DNA from: Burkholderia cepacia | GTDB taxonomy: Bacteria; Pseudomonadota; Gammaproteobacteria; Burkholderiales; Burkholderiaceae | NCBI RefSeq assembly: GCF_029962485.1 | Contig: NZ_CP073637.1 | Location: 3,038,001-3,102,000 of the forward strand | Direction of reading: 5' to 3' | DNA: 64,000 nt | Shown here: positions 1 through 9,504 of the stretch, piece by piece | How positions within the stretch are numbered: the first letter of the stretch is position 1 | Layout of the letters: every line of letters begins with the position of its first letter | Position numbers and translations under genes: made by a program | The notes under the pieces: generated by a model | What the model saw: only the letters and a program-made list of their open reading frames with translations | Databases searched by the model: none | Told to the model about the DNA's origin: nothing

Positions 1-62
1 AGTCGGCGTCGGAAAGCGGTGACGCGGCACGCATGACGCGCGCCGCAATATGCGCATCTTAA
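1..62 (+). other. Possible 3' end of an upstream gene
   Basis: The first bases hold short open frames entering from outside the window, one stopping at 34-36 and another at 60-62. In related Burkholderia the gene ahead of glyQ is often lnt, but I cannot recognise any Lnt residues in so few codons, so this is only a possible gene tail. Confidence 0.2.
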
Positions 63-319
63 CGCTCGCGCGCGGCGGCACGGCACACGCGTCGCGACAG
101 GCCCGCGGACGGCCGGACGGGCCGCGCCGGCCACCCGTGCGCACCCTCCGGAAGCGGGCCGGCGGCGGTGTCGCCCGCGTTCCGGCCGCATCCGGTCGCC
201 GATCCGGTAAAATTACGCGTTTCAGCACACTAACAAGCCGCGCCGCCGCGCGAGCCGACCCTCCGGGCCCCGCCCGGAGCGCCGCCCGCAACGGAGCGCC
301 AGCGCCACGAAGGCTCTTC
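63..319 (+). other. Leader region of glyQ
   Basis: This stretch has no recognisable gene. The open frame running through it into glyQ is Arg/Ala/Pro-rich in the way random GC-rich DNA translates. A TAAAAT sequence at 208-213 could serve as a -10 element, but no -35 box at a good distance is visible. It probably carries the promoter of the glyQ operon. Confidence 0.35.
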
Positions 320-1324
320 ATGCTTACGTTTCAGCAAATCATCCTGACGCTGCAGTCCTACTGGGACAAGCAGGGTTGCGCCCTGCTCCAGCCCATCGAC
401 ATGGAAGTCGGCGCGGGCACGTCGCACGTCCACACGTTCCTGCGCGCGGTCGGCCCCGAGCCGTGGCGCGCCGCGTACGTGCAGCCGTCGCGCCGCCCGA
501 AGGACGGCCGCTACGGCGAGAACCCGAACCGCCTGCAGCACTACTACCAGTACCAGGTCGTGCTCAAGCCGGCGCCGGAAAACATCCTCGACCTGTACCT
601 CGGCTCGCTCGAAGCGCTCGGCTTCGACCTGAAGCAGAACGACGTGCGCTTCGTCGAGGACGACTGGGAAAACCCGACGCTCGGCGCGTGGGGCCTCGGC
701 TGGGAAGTGTGGCTGAACGGGATGGAAGTCACGCAGTTCACGTACTTCCAGGAAGTCGGCGGCCTCGAATGCAAGCCGGTGCTCGGCGAGATCACGTACG
801 GCCTCGAACGCCTCGCGATGTACCTGCAGAAGGTCGAGAACGTGTACGACCTCGTGTGGACCGAATGGGAAGAGCAAGGCCCGAACGGCCCCGAGCTGCG
901 CCGCCTGTCGTACGGCGACGTGTACCACCAGAACGAGGTCGAGCAGTCGACCTACAACTTCGAGCACGCGAACGTCGACCTGCTGTTCACGTTCTTCAAC
1001 AGCTACGAAGCGGAAGCGAAGAAGATGATCGACGCGCAGCTCGCGCTGCCCGCGTACGAACTCGTGCTGAAGGCCGGCCACACGTTCAACCTGCTCGACG
1101 CGCGCGGCGCGATCTCGGTCACCGAGCGTGCGGCGTACATCGGCCGCATCCGCGCACTGTCGCGTCTCGTCGCACAGGCTTACTACGACTCGCGCGAGAA
1201 GCTCGGCTTCCCGATGCTCGGCAACCCGCCGGGCGTGCCGGGCCTCACCACCGACGCCCAGGACGCCGCGCAGCCGGCATGGGCGCCGCCGCTCAAGGTC
1301 GAACGCAAGATCGATCAGGACTGA
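320..1324 (+). CDS. glyQ: Glycyl-tRNA synthetase alpha subunit
   Basis: This is the catalytic subunit of the bacterial two-subunit (alpha2beta2) glycyl-tRNA synthetase, which charges tRNA-Gly in the cytoplasm. The frame is open from position 50, but homology begins at the ATG at 320 ([15 protein letters not shown]), giving 334 residues. That is slightly longer than the roughly 300 of E. coli because of a polar C-terminal tail. The class II core is clear, with [13 protein letters not shown] near residue 35 and the [19 protein letters not shown] stretch. glyS follows 22 bases later, so the two subunits are co-transcribed. Confidence 0.97.
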   Translation: MLTFQQIILTLQSYWDKQGCALLQPIDMEVGAGTSHVHTFLRAVGPEPWRAAYVQPSRRPKDGRYGENPNRLQHYYQYQVVLKPAPENILDLYLGSLEALGFDLKQNDVRFVEDDWENPTLGAWGLGWEVWLNGMEVTQFTYFQEVGGLECKPVLGEITYGLERLAMYLQKVENVYDLVWTEWEEQGPNGPELRRLSYGDVYHQNEVEQSTYNFEHANVDLLFTFFNSYEAEAKKMIDAQLALPAYELVLKAGHTFNLLDARGAISVTERAAYIGRIRALSRLVAQAYYDSREKLGFPMLGNPPGVPGLTTDAQDAAQPAWAPPLKVERKIDQD

Positions 1325-1346
1325 CGAGACGAGAATTATTCCAATC

Positions 1347-3446
1347 ATGACGCACAATCATCCCGCCCCCCTGCTCGTCGAACTGCTGACCGAAGAGCTG
1401 CCGCCGAAGGCCCTCGCGCGCCTCGGCGACGCATTCGCCGAAGGTATCGCGCAACGCCTCGCGGCGCGCGACCTCGTCGAAGGCGAACTCGTGTTCGAAC
1501 GCTACGCCACGCCGCGCCGCCTCGCCGTCGTCGTGCAGAACGTGCGCGCCGTTGCGCCTGAAAAGCAGGTCCGCGAAAAAGTCCTGCCGGTGTCGGTCGC
1601 ACTCGACGCGCAAGGCAAGCCGACGGCCCCGCTCGCGAAGAAGCTCGCGGCGCTCGGCCACCCGAACCTGTCGATCGCCGATCTCGAGCGCGCGCAGGAC
1701 GGCAAGGCCGAAGCCTTCTTCATCAATTATTCGGCGGCCGGCGCCACGCTCGCGGACGGCCTGCAGGCCGCGCTCGACGAAGCGCTCGCGAAGCTGCCGA
1801 TCCCGAAGTTCATGACGTACCAGCGCCCGGACGGCTCCGACGTGAAGTTCGTGCGCCCGGTGCATCGCCTGACGGTGCTGCACGACGACCGCGTCGTGCC
1901 CGTCACCGCGTTCGGCGTCGATGCCGGCGACACCACGCTCGGCCACCGCTTCCTGTCCGACGGCCTCGTCGCGATCCAGCATGCGCGCGCGTACGCCGAC
2001 ACGCTGCGCGACAAGGGCCGCGTGATCGCGCACTTCGTCGATCGCCGCGAAACGATTCGCACGCAGCTGAACGAACACGCGAACGGCGACACGGTCGTGA
2101 TGCCCGAATCGCTGCTCGACGAAGTGACGTCGCTGGTCGAATGGCCGGTCGTCTACCCGTGCCGCTTCGAGGACGAATACCTGCAGGTTCCGCAGGAATG
2201 CCTGATCCTCACGATGCAGACGAACCAGAAGTATTTCGCGCTGACCGACGTCGCCGGCAAGCTGCGTTCGCGCTTCCTGATCGTGTCGAACATCGAGACG
2301 AAGACGCCGGGCGAGATCATCGAAGGCAACGAGCGCGTCGTGCGCCCGCGCCTCGCCGATGCGAAGTTCTTCTTCGAGCAGGACAAGAAGAAGCCGCTCG
2401 CCGAGCGCGTACCGCAGCTCGCGAACGTCGTGTATCACAACAAGCTCGGTTCGGCGCTCGCGCGCGTCGAGCGCCTCGAGGCGCTGGCCGGCGAGATCGC
2501 GCCCGCGATCGGCGCCGACGCCGCCCACGCGAAGCGCGCCGCGCGCCTCGCGAAGGCCGACCTGCTGACCGACATGGTCGGCGAGTTCCCGGAACTGCAG
2601 GGCACGATGGGCACGTACTACGCGCGCCACGACGGCGAAGCCGACGACGTCGCGCTCGCGTGCGCCGAGCACTACCAGCCGCGCTTCTCGGGCGACGCGC
2701 TGCCGACCACGCCCGTGTCGACCGCCGTCGCGCTGGCCGACAAGCTCGAAACGATCGTCGGCATCTGGGGCATCGGCCTCGCGCCGACCGGCGAGAAGGA
2801 TCCGTTCGCGCTGCGCCGCCACGCGCTCGGCGTGCTGCGCCTGCTGCTCGAGAAGCAGCTGCCGCTCGATCTCGTGTCGTTGCTGCGCACGGCCCACGCG
2901 CGCTTCGAGGGCGTGCCGGGCGTCGCCGAGTCGACCGATGCGATCTTCGCGTTCTTCATGGATCGCCTGCGCGGACTGCTGCGCGAGCGCGGCTATACGG
3001 CCGGTGAAATCGACGCGGTGCTGAGCCTGAACCCGACGCGCGTCGACGATCTCGTCGCCCGCCTCGACGCGGTGCGCGAATTCACGCGCCTTGCGGAAGC
3101 CGAAGCGCTCGCGGCCGCGAACAAGCGGATCTCGAACATCCTGAAGAAGTCGGAAGGCGGCGCGAGCGGCACGGTGCAGCCGTCACTGCTCGTCGAAGCC
3201 GCCGAGAAGGCGCTGCACGAACAGCTCGCGGCCGTGACGCCACACGTGCAATCGCAGCTCGAGGCGCGTGCGTACACGGGCGCGTTGTCGGCGCTCGCCG
3301 CGCTGCGCGCACCGGTCGATACGTTCTTCAACGACGTGATGGTCAACGCGGAAGACCCCGCACTGCGCGCCAACCGGCTCGCACTGCTGTCCGCGCTGCA
3401 CCAGCAGATGAACTGCGTCGCCGACATCTCGAAGCTCGCCGCATAA
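1347..3446 (+). CDS. glyS: Glycyl-tRNA synthetase beta subunit
   Basis: GlyS is the tRNA-binding subunit of glycyl-tRNA synthetase, 699 residues, the usual length for the family. It starts at the ATG at 1347 ([19 protein letters not shown]); the upstream part of the open frame overlaps glyQ and is not coding. The N-terminal [15 protein letters not shown] signature, an HD-like central region ([19 protein letters not shown]) and the C-terminal anticodon-binding helical domain are visible. It lies directly behind glyQ and 10 bases before gmhB, in one rightward operon. Confidence 0.97.
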   Translation: MTHNHPAPLLVELLTEELPPKALARLGDAFAEGIAQRLAARDLVEGELVFERYATPRRLAVVVQNVRAVAPEKQVREKVLPVSVALDAQGKPTAPLAKKLAALGHPNLSIADLERAQDGKAEAFFINYSAAGATLADGLQAALDEALAKLPIPKFMTYQRPDGSDVKFVRPVHRLTVLHDDRVVPVTAFGVDAGDTTLGHRFLSDGLVAIQHARAYADTLRDKGRVIAHFVDRRETIRTQLNEHANGDTVVMPESLLDEVTSLVEWPVVYPCRFEDEYLQVPQECLILTMQTNQKYFALTDVAGKLRSRFLIVSNIETKTPGEIIEGNERVVRPRLADAKFFFEQDKKKPLAERVPQLANVVYHNKLGSALARVERLEALAGEIAPAIGADAAHAKRAARLAKADLLTDMVGEFPELQGTMGTYYARHDGEADDVALACAEHYQPRFSGDALPTTPVSTAVALADKLETIVGIWGIGLAPTGEKDPFALRRHALGVLRLLLEKQLPLDLVSLLRTAHARFEGVPGVAESTDAIFAFFMDRLRGLLRERGYTAGEIDAVLSLNPTRVDDLVARLDAVREFTRLAEAEALAAANKRISNILKKSEGGASGTVQPSLLVEAAEKALHEQLAAVTPHVQSQLEARAYTGALSALAALRAPVDTFFNDVMVNAEDPALRANRLALLSALHQQMNCVADISKLAA

Positions 3447-3456
3447 GGGCCGCACG

Positions 3457-4020
3457 ATGCCGATCAGCCCCAACCGAAAGCTCGTCGTCCTCGACCGGGA
3501 CGGCGTGATCAACGTCGATTCGGATGCGTTCATCAAGACGCCCGACGAATGGATCGCGCTGCCCGGCAGTCTCGAGGCGATCGCCCGGCTCAACCACGCA
3601 GGTTATCGCGTGGTCGTCGCGACCAACCAGTCCGGCATCGGTCGCGGGCTGTTCGACATGGCCACGTTGAACGAGATGCACCTGAAAATGCATCGCGCGG
3701 CGGCCGCGGTCGGCGCGCGCATCGACGCCGTGTTCTTCTGCCCGCACACGGCCGAGGATCACTGCGACTGCCGCAAGCCGAAACCCGGCATGATGCAGAT
3801 GATCGCCGAGCGCTTCGAGATCGATCCCGATCACACGCCGGTCGTCGGCGATTCGCTGCGCGACCTGCAGGCCGGCGTCGCGGTCGGCTTCAAGCCGCAC
3901 CTCGTGCTGACCGGCAAGGGCAAGAAGACGCTCGCCGCGGGCAACCTGCCGCCCGGCACGAAGGTGCATGACGACCTGCGCGCATTCGCGCTCGATTTCC
4001 TTTCACACGAACACGAGTGA
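3457..4020 (+). CDS. gmhB: D-glycero-beta-D-manno-heptose 1,7-bisphosphate 7-phosphatase
   Basis: GmhB removes the C7 phosphate from heptose bisphosphate in making ADP-heptose for the lipopolysaccharide inner core. The 187-residue cytosolic HAD-family protein has the nucleophile/acid pair Asp13 and Asp15 in VVLDRDGVIN. Its zinc-binding set is Cys95, His97, Cys103 and Cys105 (CPHTAEDHCDC), which separates GmhB from histidinol phosphatase. A later acidic motif (VVGDSLRDLQAG) completes the active site. It sits between glyS and plsC, and its 3' end runs into the plsC leader. Confidence 0.94.
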   Translation: MPISPNRKLVVLDRDGVINVDSDAFIKTPDEWIALPGSLEAIARLNHAGYRVVVATNQSGIGRGLFDMATLNEMHLKMHRAAAAVGARIDAVFFCPHTAEDHCDCRKPKPGMMQMIAERFEIDPDHTPVVGDSLRDLQAGVAVGFKPHLVLTGKGKKTLAAGNLPPGTKVHDDLRAFALDFLSHEHE

Positions 4021-4063
4021 TGCGGCCGCCGCGCGCATCCTCCCTAACGCCAGACTTACGCCG

Positions 4064-4828
4064 ATGCGCTTCGTCCGCTCCCTGCTGCTGCTGATCTACT
4101 TCGTCCTGTATACGGTGCCGTACGCCACCGCGTGCTTCATCGCCTTTCCGTTCATGCGCCCCGACGCGCGCTACTGGATGGCGGCCGGCTGGTGCAAGTC
4201 CACGCTGTGGGTCGTGCGCTGGCTGAACGGCATCCGCTACCGGATCGAAGGCTACGAGAACCTGCCCGACGGCCCGGCCGTGCTGCTGTCGAAGCACCAG
4301 TCCGCGTGGGAGACGCTCGCGTTTCCGGCGCTGATGCCGAAGCCGCTCTGCTATGTGTTCAAGCGCGAGTTGCTGTACGTGCCGTTCTTCGGCTGGGCGC
4401 TCGGGCTGCTGCACATGGTCAACATCAACCGCAAGGAAGGCAAGAACGCGTTCACGTCGGTGATCCGCCAGGGCAAGAAGCGCCTGTCGGAAGGCGCATG
4501 GATGATCATGTTCCCGGAAGGCACCCGCACGCCGGTCGGCAAGCAGGGCAAGTACAAGACGGGCGGCGCGCGCTTCGCGATCGAAACCGGCGCGCCGGTC
4601 GTGCCGATCGCGCACAATGCAGGTCGGGTGTGGCCGCGCAACTCGTTCACGAAATTCCCGGGCGTCGTCACCGTGTCGATCGGCAAGCCGATCCCCAGCG
4701 ACGGGCTGACACCCGATGTATTGAACTCGCAGGTCGAAGCATGGATCGAAGCGGAAATGCGCCGCATCGATCCCGATTCCTATCGCCAGGCGGGCAATGC
4801 CGGCTCGCGCGATGCCGCGCGTGCCTGA
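4064..4828 (+). CDS. plsC: 1-acyl-sn-glycerol-3-phosphate acyltransferase
   Basis: PlsC acylates lysophosphatidic acid to phosphatidic acid at the inner membrane, the second step of phospholipid synthesis. I place the start at the ATG at 4064 (MRFVRSLLLLIYFVLY), because the frame upstream overlaps gmhB. The result is 254 residues with an N-terminal hydrophobic anchor. Motif I reads KHQSAWE, so the catalytic His78 is followed five residues on by Glu83 instead of the usual Asp. Motif III, FPEGTR at 150-155, is intact. It lies in the glyQS-gmhB operon. Confidence 0.92.
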   Translation: MRFVRSLLLLIYFVLYTVPYATACFIAFPFMRPDARYWMAAGWCKSTLWVVRWLNGIRYRIEGYENLPDGPAVLLSKHQSAWETLAFPALMPKPLCYVFKRELLYVPFFGWALGLLHMVNINRKEGKNAFTSVIRQGKKRLSEGAWMIMFPEGTRTPVGKQGKYKTGGARFAIETGAPVVPIAHNAGRVWPRNSFTKFPGVVTVSIGKPIPSDGLTPDVLNSQVEAWIEAEMRRIDPDSYRQAGNAGSRDAARA

Positions 4829-4874
4829 AGCCCCCGGATTGCAGCCGTTGCGTACGACAAAAAGAAGCGAACTG

Positions 4875-5762
4875 ATGAAACAGCGTCCGCGGCCACGGCC
4901 TGCCGTCGTGGCTCTCGATCATCGCCAGATGGATCTGCCGCTCTTCGACGGGCCGGCCGCCGCACCGTCGGCGCCCGCCACGCCGCCGGCGCCGCCTGAA
5001 GCCTCCCCTACGGCTCCGCCCGCTCCGGGCCCGGCACCCGACCGTTCGCGCGTGCGTACGTTCGCGCTCGACAGCCGCGTGCTCGAATACCGGCTGAAAC
5101 GTTCGGCACGCCGTACGATCGGCTTCACGATCGACGGCAGCGGGTTGTCGATCACCGCGCCGCGCTGGGTCACGCTCGCCGACATCGAAGCGGCGATCTC
5201 CGAGAAGCAACGCTGGATCTTCGCGAAGCTCGCGGAGTGGAAAACGCGCACCGAACAGCGCGCGCTGCCGCAGATCGACTGGCGCGACGGCGCGCAGCTC
5301 CCGTATCTCGGCAAGACGGTGACGATCGCGCTCGGCGCGGGCGCCGTCTCGTTCGACGCCGATGCGCTGCGTCTGTCGCTGCCGCTGTCCGTGCAGGCCG
5401 ACATGCAGCAGATCAAGGATCGCGTGCAGGGCTGGCTGCAGGGCGAAGCGAAACGCATCTTCGGCGAACGCCTCCCGGTCTACGCCGAAAAACTCGGCGT
5501 CACGTATTCGATGTATGCGCTGTCGTCGGCCGCGACGCGCTGGGGCAGCTGTTCAAGCGATGGCAAGATCCGCCTGAACTGGCGGCTGATCCATTTTCCG
5601 ATGTCGATCATCGACTACGTCGTCGCGCACGAGCTGTCGCACCTGCGCGAGATGAACCACAGCCCGGCCTTCTGGCAGACCGTCGAATCGATCTTCCCCG
5701 AGTTCCGCGAAGCGCGGCACACGCTCAAGCATCACCCGCCCGAGCTGCTGCCGTCGCTTTGA
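4875..5762 (+). CDS. YgjP-type (DUF45) zinc metallopeptidase
   Basis: This is a 295-residue protein of the YgjP/DUF45 family of small SprT-like zinc peptidases whose substrates are unknown. After a disordered Pro/Ala-rich stretch of about 55 residues comes the conserved domain, ending in a zinc site: His252 and His256 of HELSH with catalytic Glu253, plus His262 in REMNHSP. The upstream motif RWGSCSSDGKIRLNWRL is typical of the family. The ATG at 4875 was chosen because the longer frame overlaps plsC. It is the last gene of this rightward operon. Confidence 0.82.
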   Translation: MKQRPRPRPAVVALDHRQMDLPLFDGPAAAPSAPATPPAPPEASPTAPPAPGPAPDRSRVRTFALDSRVLEYRLKRSARRTIGFTIDGSGLSITAPRWVTLADIEAAISEKQRWIFAKLAEWKTRTEQRALPQIDWRDGAQLPYLGKTVTIALGAGAVSFDADALRLSLPLSVQADMQQIKDRVQGWLQGEAKRIFGERLPVYAEKLGVTYSMYALSSAATRWGSCSSDGKIRLNWRLIHFPMSIIDYVVAHELSHLREMNHSPAFWQTVESIFPEFREARHTLKHHPPELLPSL

Positions 5763-5790
5763 CGCGACGCACGCGGCGTCGCCGCCCATG

Positions 5791-5828
5791 AAAAAGGGCG
5801 ATGCGGGTCACCCCGCATCGCCCTTTTT
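5791..5828. terminator. Bidirectional intrinsic terminator
   Basis: A perfect 17-bp inverted repeat (5791-5807 against 5812-5828) has a 4-base loop, with A5 on one side and T5 on the other. It works in both directions, ending the glyQ-to-ygjP transcript on the plus strand and gloA on the minus strand. Confidence 0.93.
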
Positions 5829-5871
5829 GCCGCCCGCGCGCATCGCGCGTCGCGGCCCGCTCATCCGGCGC

Positions 5872-6255
5872 TCACTTCTTCTGGATGAACTCGATCTTGT
5901 AGCCGTCCGGATCCTCGACGAAGGCGATCACGGTCGTGCCGTGCTTCATCGGGCCCGCTTCGCGCGTGACCTTGCCGCCTTGCGCCTTGATCTTCTCGCA
6001 CGCGGCGTACGCATCCTCGACCGCCACGGCCAGATGGCCGAAGCCGTTGCCGAGATCGTAGGACGGCGTATCCCAGTTATGGGTCAGCTCGATCACGGTG
6101 CCGGTGCTCTCGTCTTCGTAGCCGACGAACGCGAGCGTGAACTTGCCTTCCGGATAGTCCTCGCGACGCAGCAGCTTCATGCCGAGCAATTCGGTGTAGA
6201 ACTTGATCGAGCGGTCGAGATCGCCGACTCGCAGCATCGTATGCAGCAAACGCAT
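5872..6255 (-). CDS. gloA: Lactoylglutathione lyase (glyoxalase I)
   Basis: GloA converts the hemithioacetal of methylglyoxal and glutathione to S-lactoylglutathione, the main cytosolic methylglyoxal detoxification step. The 127-residue protein retains all four metal ligands at the positions known from E. coli: His5, Glu56, His74 and Glu122. Short length and this ligand set mark the nickel-type bacterial enzyme. A good ribosome site (CAGGAG) precedes the ATG. The gene stands alone, convergent with the ygjP-type gene. Confidence 0.95.
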   Translation of the reverse strand: MRLLHTMLRVGDLDRSIKFYTELLGMKLLRREDYPEGKFTLAFVGYEDESTGTVIELTHNWDTPSYDLGNGFGHLAVAVEDAYAACEKIKAQGGKVTREAGPMKHGTTVIAFVEDPDGYKIEFIQKK

Positions 6256-6602
6256 GTCTTGTACTCCTGTGGGGACTTTCCAGAACCGGGAACTCTACCA
6301 GAGTCGGCTAAAACTCGCCGGGGGCGCACGGAGCGGGGCGGCCGATACGGCGCATCGGCGCGATACGCGCAAGCACGCTCGCAACGGCGGAAAACGGCAC
6401 GATCCCGCTCGCCCGGCTACCGCGCCGATCGGGTAACATCCTTCCACCTCGCACCAAAAGCGGGCATGCGCTTCACCGCCCGAACGCGACCACCTACCCT
6501 TCCCTGAAGCCACACTGCCGTGCGAAACCGCCGATTCGAGCGCGCCGGACGCGCCACCCGTCCGACCTTGCCGCCGCCGTACCGATCAGCCGAGGCGCGC
6601 CG
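6256..6602. other. Intergenic region between gloA and the DMT exporter
   Basis: No gene is supported in these 347 bases, which separate two divergent genes and must hold both promoters. I found no convincing -35/-10 pair on either strand. The open frames crossing it have the Arg/Pro-rich composition of shadows. Confidence 0.4.
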
Positions 6603-7538
6603 ATGACCACCCTCGCCGCCGCCCCCGTGCGCCGCGCGCTCGACCTGCGCGCCGTCGGCCTGATGTTGCTGCTGTGCGCGATCTGGGGTTTCCAGCAGGT
6701 CGCGATCAAGAGCACGAATGCCGCGATCGCGCCGATGTTCCAGGCCGGGCTGCGCTCGGTGATCGCGGCAGGGCTGCTGTGGGGCTGGGCCCGCACGCGC
6801 GGCACGCCGCTGTTCCAGGCCGACGGCACGTTCGGTGCGGGCCTCGCGGCCGGCGCGCTGTTTGCCGGTGAATTCATCTGCGTGTTCTTCGGGCTCACGC
6901 TGACGAGCGCATCGCACATGGCGATCTTCCTGTACACGGCGCCGTGCTTCACCGCACTCGGTCTGCACCTGTTCGCACCGGGCGAACGGTTGCAGCGCAC
7001 GCAATGGGCCGGCGTCGGTCTCGCGTTCGCCGGCATCGCGCTCGCGTTCGCGGACGGCTTCCTGAAGCCTCGCGCGCCCGGCGCATCGGTACTGGCCGGG
7101 CTGGCCGGCGACGCGCTCGGGATTCTCGGCGGCGCGATGTGGGCCGCGACGACGGTCGTCGTGCGCTCGACGGCACTCGCGCGGGCGAGCGCGAGCAAGA
7201 CGCTGTTCTACCAGCTCGCGGTGTCGGCGGTCGTGCTGGTCGCACTCGCCGCGCTGTTCGGGCAGGTGTCGTTCGCGCACGTGACGCCGATCGCGGTCGC
7301 AAGCCTCGCGTACCAGTCGGTGATCGTCGCGTTCGTCAGCTACCTGTCGTGGTTCTGGCTGCTGACGCGCTACAGCGCGTCGCGGCTGTCGGTCTTCACG
7401 TTCCTGTCGCCGCTGTTCGGCGTCGCGTTCGGCGTGCTGCTGCTCGGCGAATCGGTCGGCTGGCGCTTCATGTCCGCCGCCGCGCTCGTGCTGACCGGCA
7501 TCGCGCTCGTCAACGCGCCGCCGCGCAGGCGGGTGTGA
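6603..7538 (+). CDS. EamA/DMT-family transporter
   Basis: This is an inner-membrane protein of the drug/metabolite transporter superfamily, 311 residues, with the two EamA repeats of about five helices each. Starting residues are LLLCAIWGFQQVAIK, the typical first helix with a Trp-Gly pair. The second repeat begins near residue 165 (DALGILGGAMWAATTVVV) and the C-terminus ends in a short basic tail. Such proteins export amino acids, their precursors or metabolites; nothing nearby reveals the substrate. Confidence 0.85.
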   Translation: MTTLAAAPVRRALDLRAVGLMLLLCAIWGFQQVAIKSTNAAIAPMFQAGLRSVIAAGLLWGWARTRGTPLFQADGTFGAGLAAGALFAGEFICVFFGLTLTSASHMAIFLYTAPCFTALGLHLFAPGERLQRTQWAGVGLAFAGIALAFADGFLKPRAPGASVLAGLAGDALGILGGAMWAATTVVVRSTALARASASKTLFYQLAVSAVVLVALAALFGQVSFAHVTPIAVASLAYQSVIVAFVSYLSWFWLLTRYSASRLSVFTFLSPLFGVAFGVLLLGESVGWRFMSAAALVLTGIALVNAPPRRRV

Positions 7539-7561
7539 CGTGCAACGAAAGGCACGCGCGC

Positions 7562-7591
7562 AATAAAAAAGGCCGCCCCGTCGGGCAGCCT
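7562..7591 (-). terminator. Intrinsic terminator of the lptD-surA-pdxA-rsmA operon
   Basis: Read leftward, an AGGCtGCCC / GGGCgGCCT stem with one internal mismatch and a 4-base loop is followed by six Ts. It lies 36 bases beyond the rsmA stop codon. Confidence 0.85.
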
Positions 7592-7626
7592 CTTCGACAC
7601 GTCCAGTCCGGCCTGCGCCGTGCGCG

Positions 7627-8454
7627 TCAACCGGCCTTGCGCACCGCCGCGAGCGCCTGCGCGACGCCGACGTATTCAGCCACGCTCACGTCCTCCGCAC
7701 GGCGCGCGAGATCGAAGCCGAGCCCTTCGAAATCGATCGTCTCGCGATAATCGCCGAGCGTGTTGCGCAGCATCTTGCGGCGCTGCGAAAACGCGGCGGT
7801 GACGATTTCACCGAGCAGCACGGGATCGACGTCCGGCAGTTCGTGCGGCTCGTACGGAATCATCCGGACGATCGCCGAATCGACCTTCGGCGGCGGCTGG
7901 AACGATTCCGGCGGCACGTCGAGCATCTTTTCCATCACGTAGCGGTACTGAAGCATCACCGACAGCCGCGAAAACGCCTTCGTGCCCGGCTCCGCAACCA
8001 TCCGTTCGACGACTTCGTTCTGCAGCATGAAATGCTGGTCGATGACTGCATCGGCGAACGTCATCAGGTGAAACAGCAGCGGGCTGGAAATGTTGTACGG
8101 CAGGTTGCCGACGATCCGCAGCGACGGCTTGTCGCCGGGCGCCGCGAGCGAACGGAAGTCGAACGCGAGCGCGTCGCCCGCGTGCAGTTCGAGCAGCGCA
8201 CCGAAGCGCTGCTGCAGGCGGCCGATCAGGTCACGGTCGAGCTCGACCGCGTGCAGCGGCGACTCGGGCGTCGAGAGACGCTCGATCAGCGGCCCGGTCA
8301 GTGCGCCGAGCCCGGGGCCGATCTCGACCATACGCTGACCGCGCGCGGGGCCAATCGTCGACACGATCGAATCGATCACGCCGTGATCGACGAGGAAGTT
8401 CTGCCCGAAGCGCTTGCGCGCGAAGTGGCCTTGGTGCTGTCTGCTGTTCGACAT
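7627..8454 (-). CDS. rsmA: 16S rRNA dimethyladenosine transferase
   Basis: RsmA (KsgA) dimethylates A1518 and A1519 of 16S rRNA late in 30S assembly. The 275-residue protein starts at the ATG at 8454 ([20 protein letters not shown]); residues before it in the open frame do not match the family. Seen are the QNFL start motif, the SAM-binding motif [12 protein letters not shown], and the catalytic [12 protein letters not shown]. It is the last gene of a leftward operon with pdxA, surA and lptD, an arrangement shared by many proteobacteria. Confidence 0.95.
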   Translation of the reverse strand: MSNSRQHQGHFARKRFGQNFLVDHGVIDSIVSTIGPARGQRMVEIGPGLGALTGPLIERLSTPESPLHAVELDRDLIGRLQQRFGALLELHAGDALAFDFRSLAAPGDKPSLRIVGNLPYNISSPLLFHLMTFADAVIDQHFMLQNEVVERMVAEPGTKAFSRLSVMLQYRYVMEKMLDVPPESFQPPPKVDSAIVRMIPYEPHELPDVDPVLLGEIVTAAFSQRRKMLRNTLGDYRETIDFEGLGFDLARRAEDVSVAEYVGVAQALAAVRKAG

Positions 8455-8503
8455 CGACTGAGTAAAACGAAAAATACGACGAATGAGGTAAAGCCGGACC
8501 GAG

Positions 8504-9493
8504 TCAGGCCGCGCGGCGATGGCGCGCCATCGTGACGGCCGTATCGAGCGCGGCAATCATGCTGCCCGGATCGGCACGGCCCGTGCCGGCCAGGTCGAGC
8601 GCGGTGCCATGATCGACCGACGTACGGATGATCGGCAGCCCGAGCGTCACGTTGATGCCCTCGCCGAACGTCGCATACTTCAGCACGGGCAGGCCCTGGT
8701 CATGGAACATCGCGAGCACGCAATCGGCATCGGCCAGATGGCGTGGCTGAAACAGCGTGTCGGCCGGATACGGGCCGCGCGCGTCGATGCGCTGCGCGTT
8801 CGCACGGGCCAGCGCCGGCGAGATCACGTCGATTTCCTCGCGGCCGAGATAACCGTTCTCGCCCGCATGCGGGTTCAGGCCCGTCACGAGGATGCGCGGC
8901 GCGGCGAGACCGAAGTCGCGCCGCAGGTCGCGATCGATGATCGCCAGCGTCTCGACGAGCCCGTCGATCGTCAGCGCGGCGGAGACATCCTTCAGCGGCA
9001 GGTGCGTCGTCGCGAGCGCGACGCGCAGCGGCTTGTCGCCGGTGCCCGCCAGCATCATCACGACACGCGGCGTGTGCGTACGCTCTGCCAGGTATTCGGT
9101 ATGGCCGGTAAACGGCACGCCCGCATCGTTGATCGTGCTCTTCTGCAGCGGCGCGGTCACGATCGCGTCGTACCGGCCGGCCAGCGCGCCGTCGATCGCC
9201 GTGTCGAGCAACCCGAGCACGTAGCGGCCGTTCGCGGCGTCCAGCGTGCCCGCCCGCGCGGGGACGGCCAGCGCGTGGTGCGCGACCGACACCTGCGCAC
9301 CGCCGGCCAGCACGGCGCGGTCGGCGCCGACGGCCGCGGCGCGCGCGTCGAGCAGCGCCACATCGCCGAGCACGGTGAAATGTGCGTCGGGCCAGCGCTG
9401 CGCCGCGTCACGCAGCGCCTGCACGGTCAGCTCCGGGCCAACCCCCGCGGGTTCGCCGGTCGTGATCGCGATCTGCAGCGCGGGCGTGGTCAT
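8504..9493 (-). CDS. pdxA: 4-hydroxythreonine-4-phosphate dehydrogenase
   Basis: PdxA oxidises 4-phosphohydroxy-L-threonine with NAD in the DXP-dependent route to pyridoxal phosphate. The 329-residue protein begins with [13 protein letters not shown], the family hallmark. It holds metal-binding histidines in [10 protein letters not shown], around residue 210 (LPLKD region) and in [10 protein letters not shown]. It begins 11 bases after the surA stop and precedes rsmA by 49 bases, so the three genes are co-transcribed. Confidence 0.95.
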   Translation of the reverse strand: MTTPALQIAITTGEPAGVGPELTVQALRDAAQRWPDAHFTVLGDVALLDARAAAVGADRAVLAGGAQVSVAHHALAVPARAGTLDAANGRYVLGLLDTAIDGALAGRYDAIVTAPLQKSTINDAGVPFTGHTEYLAERTHTPRVVMMLAGTGDKPLRVALATTHLPLKDVSAALTIDGLVETLAIIDRDLRRDFGLAAPRILVTGLNPHAGENGYLGREEIDVISPALARANAQRIDARGPYPADTLFQPRHLADADCVLAMFHDQGLPVLKYATFGEGINVTLGLPIIRTSVDHGTALDLAGTGRADPGSMIAALDTAVTMARHRRAA

Positions 9494-9504
9494 CCGAAGC
9501 TCGC

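Noticed and set aside
5788..6507. Plus-strand open frame opposite gloA
   Set aside because: It starts inside a terminator hairpin and is antisense to gloA, whose four metal ligands are intact.
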